A stretch of DNA of 6,502 bases from the NCBI GenBank assembly GCA_023417735.1, contig JAEZEK010000417.1, positions 1-6,502 of the forward strand, in the 5' to 3' direction. A model generated the notes under the pieces. That model saw only the letters and a list, made by a program, of their open reading frames with translations. It ran no database searches and had not been told where the DNA came from. Source of the DNA: Pseudomonadota bacterium (GTDB taxonomy: Bacteria; Pseudomonadota; Alphaproteobacteria; Rhizobiales; Afifellaceae). Below are positions 5,017 through 6,502 of this stretch, in pieces. Position numbers and translations under genes: made by a program. Position 1 is the first letter of the stretch; each line of letters begins with the position of its first letter.

Positions 5017-6453
5017 GTGGAGATCACCTCCGCCGCCTTCAAGTCCAACTCGCGCGAGGCGCTCGGCGACGACCAGCTCCAGCGCGCGCTGAAGAACGCC
5101 CGCGGCGGCTTCATCGAGCGCCGCCGCGTCGCGGTCGAGGCCCTGCCGGAATTCGAGCGCCTCCGCGACGAAGCGCGCGACATCAAGAACCACACGCTCG
5201 CGCATCTCGACCTCTACCTCGAGACCTACGAGAAGAACGCCCGGGCCGCCGGCGCCGAGATCCACTGGGCCGAGACGGCCGAGGAGGCGTGCGGGATCGT
5301 GCTCGCCATCTGCCGCGCCGCCGGCGCGCGGACCGTCGCCAAGGGCAAGTCGATGGTCTCCGAGGAGATCGGCCTAAACGACCGCCTCGCCGCCGAAGGC
5401 ATCGTCCCGGTCGAGACCGATCTCGGCGAGTACATCATCCAGCTTCGCGGCGAGGGGCCGAGCCACATCATCGCGCCGGCGATCCACGTCAACCGCGACC
5501 AGGTCGAGGCCGATTTCCGGCGCGTGCACACGCATCTCGCGCCCGACCGCGACCTCCGCGAGCCGACCACGCTGCTCGCCGAGGCGCGCGGCGTGCTGCG
5601 CGACCGCTTCCTCGCCGCCGATGTCGGCATCACCGGCGCGAATTTCCTCGTGGCGGAGACCGGCACCTCCATCATCGTCACGAACGAGGGCAATGGCGAC
5701 CTCAGCCAGACCCTGCCGCGGGTCCACGTCGTGCTCGCCTCGATCGAGAAGGTGGTCCCGACGCTGGAGGATGCCTCGACGATCCTGCGCGTGCTCGCCC
5801 GCTCCGCGACCGGCCAGGACATGTCGGTCTACACAACCTTCTCCACCGGGCCGCGGCGGCCGGGCGACCCCGACGGGCCGGAGCAATACCACGTCGTCAT
5901 CCTGGACAACGGCCGCACCGCGATGCTCGGCACCGAGTTCCAGGAGATGCTGCGCTGCATCCGCTGCGGCGCCTGCATGAACCATTGCCCGGTCTACCAT
6001 GCCGTCGGCGGCCACGCCTACGGCGCCACCTATCCCGGCCCGATGGGCTCCGTGCTCGACCCGGCGCTGTTCGGGCTGGAGCGGACCCGGGACCTGCCGA
6101 ACGCGTCCACCTTCTGCGGCCGCTGCGAGGCGGTCTGCCCGATGCGGATCCCGCTGCCCAAGCTGATGCGGCACTGGCGCGAGAAGGAGTTCGAACGCGG
6201 CCTGCAGCCGGCGACGCAGCGCTGGGGCCTCGGCCTCTGGGCGCTCGTCGCCCGCAACCCGGCGCTCTACCGGCTGGCGACGCGGGGCGGCGCGACAGCG
6301 CTCGCGGCCCTCGGGAGGAAGCGCGGCCGGTTGGCGGCGCTGCCGCTCGCCGGCGGCTGGACGCGCCACCGCGACATGCCGGCGCCGGAGGGGGGCACGT
6401 TCATGGCCGAATACCGGGCGCGGTCCCGTTCAGGAGCACGGCGGGCGCGATGA
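5017..6453 (+). CDS. lutB: L-lactate oxidation Fe-S protein LutB (LUD plus ferredoxin domains)
   Basis: This 478-residue protein (YkgF/LldF family, usually about 475) is the large subunit of the lactate-oxidising complex. Residues about 70-300 form the LUD domain, with AKGKSMVSEEIGLN and AETGTSIIVTNEGNGD (213-228). The ferredoxin motifs follow: C314-x2-C317-x2-C320-x3-C324-P (CIRCGACMNHCP) and C367-x2-C370-x3-C374-P (CGRCEAVCP). The second has Ser364 where a fourth cysteine would stand, which I recall is usual in this family. The C-terminal part ends with the LutB-type tail FMAEYRARSR, after about 100 residues rich in Ala, Arg and Leu. The sequence around the first cluster (HAYGATYPGPMGSVL) is near-identical to E. 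coli YkgF from memory. GTG at 5017 is chosen because the family start (AAFKSNSREAL) follows at once; it is 4 nt after lutA. The TGA overlaps the lutC start. Confidence 0.95.
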   Translation: MEITSAAFKSNSREALGDDQLQRALKNARGGFIERRRVAVEALPEFERLRDEARDIKNHTLAHLDLYLETYEKNARAAGAEIHWAETAEEACGIVLAICRAAGARTVAKGKSMVSEEIGLNDRLAAEGIVPVETDLGEYIIQLRGEGPSHIIAPAIHVNRDQVEADFRRVHTHLAPDRDLREPTTLLAEARGVLRDRFLAADVGITGANFLVAETGTSIIVTNEGNGDLSQTLPRVHVVLASIEKVVPTLEDASTILRVLARSATGQDMSVYTTFSTGPRRPGDPDGPEQYHVVILDNGRTAMLGTEFQEMLRCIRCGACMNHCPVYHAVGGHAYGATYPGPMGSVLDPALFGLERTRDLPNASTFCGRCEAVCPMRIPLPKLMRHWREKEFERGLQPATQRWGLGLWALVARNPALYRLATRGGATALAALGRKRGRLAALPLAGGWTRHRDMPAPEGGTFMAEYRARSRSGARRAR

Positions 6454-6502
6454 GCACGCGCGACATCGTCCTCGGCAAGGTCCGGCGCGCACTCGCCAGC
6501 GG
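6450..6502 (+). CDS. lutC: LutC, LUD-domain lactate utilisation protein (partial, N-terminus only)
   Basis: Only 17 complete codons (MSTRDIVLGKVRRALAS) lie in the window, so the call rests mainly on position. ATG at 6450 overlaps the lutB TGA as ATGA, the expected third place in lutABC. The start resembles LutC/YkgG N-termini, which begin with a short helix of the type 'ILxxIRxAL'. The full protein is usually about 220-240 residues with one LUD domain. AGGAG at 6432-6436 is 13 nt away, too far for an ideal Shine-Dalgarno, so translation is probably coupled to lutB. Confidence 0.8.
   Translation, partial: MSTRDIVLGKVRRALAS

Noticed and set aside
4179..5195. 338-codon minus-strand frame opposite lutA
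   Set aside because: Antisense shadow of lutA with no recognisable protein features.
6108..6141. Second ferredoxin motif of LutB with three cysteines instead of four
   Set aside because: Looks like a lost ligand (Ser364), but as far as I recall LutB/YkgF proteins commonly have this form, so it is not a sign of decay.
5374..6369. 331-codon minus-strand frame opposite lutB
   Set aside because: Antisense shadow; the plus strand shows LUD and ferredoxin motifs in order.

Overview
The window is G+C-rich (about 70% by eye, not counted). Its proteins look alphaproteobacterial, most likely Hyphomicrobiales (Methylobacterium/rhizobial-like). The grounds are a cytochrome c2-type protein with a KMAFPG haem-methionine motif, a DUF3422 protein of the kind common in alphaproteobacteria, and long spurious open frames on both strands typical of such G+C. 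Genus cannot be fixed from the sequence alone.

Layout from left to right: (1) the N-terminal ~450 codons of glcD, the FAD subunit of glycolate oxidase, on the minus strand and running off the left edge; (2) a 157-bp divergent intergenic region; (3) a small exported class I cytochrome c on the plus strand; (4) a 48-bp convergent junction with two hairpins; (5) a DUF3422 membrane-anchored protein on the minus strand; (6) a 186-bp divergent intergenic region; (7) a tightly packed plus-strand operon of a FadR-type GntR regulator, lutA, lutB and the first 17 codons of lutC, which runs off the right edge. No intergenic stretch exceeds 300 bases.

The theme is oxidation of 2-hydroxy acids. LutABC is the iron-sulfur L-lactate oxidation complex (to pyruvate), GlcD belongs to the GlcDEF glycolate/D-lactate oxidase, and the FCD-domain regulator is of the type that senses small carboxylates such as lactate or glycolate. 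The regulator is first in the lut operon, so autoregulation is likely. The lut genes are joined by a Shine-Dalgarno overlapping the preceding stop, a 4-nt gap, and an ATGA overlap, suggesting translational coupling. The cytochrome c could accept electrons from either oxidase, but that is inference from position only.

I found no convincing new system. The items most worth a second look are an 18-bp element (14 of 18 positions identical) shared by the two divergent intergenic regions, which is a candidate operator linking glcD to the lut regulator, and the placement of the cytochrome c and DUF3422 genes between the two oxidase loci.
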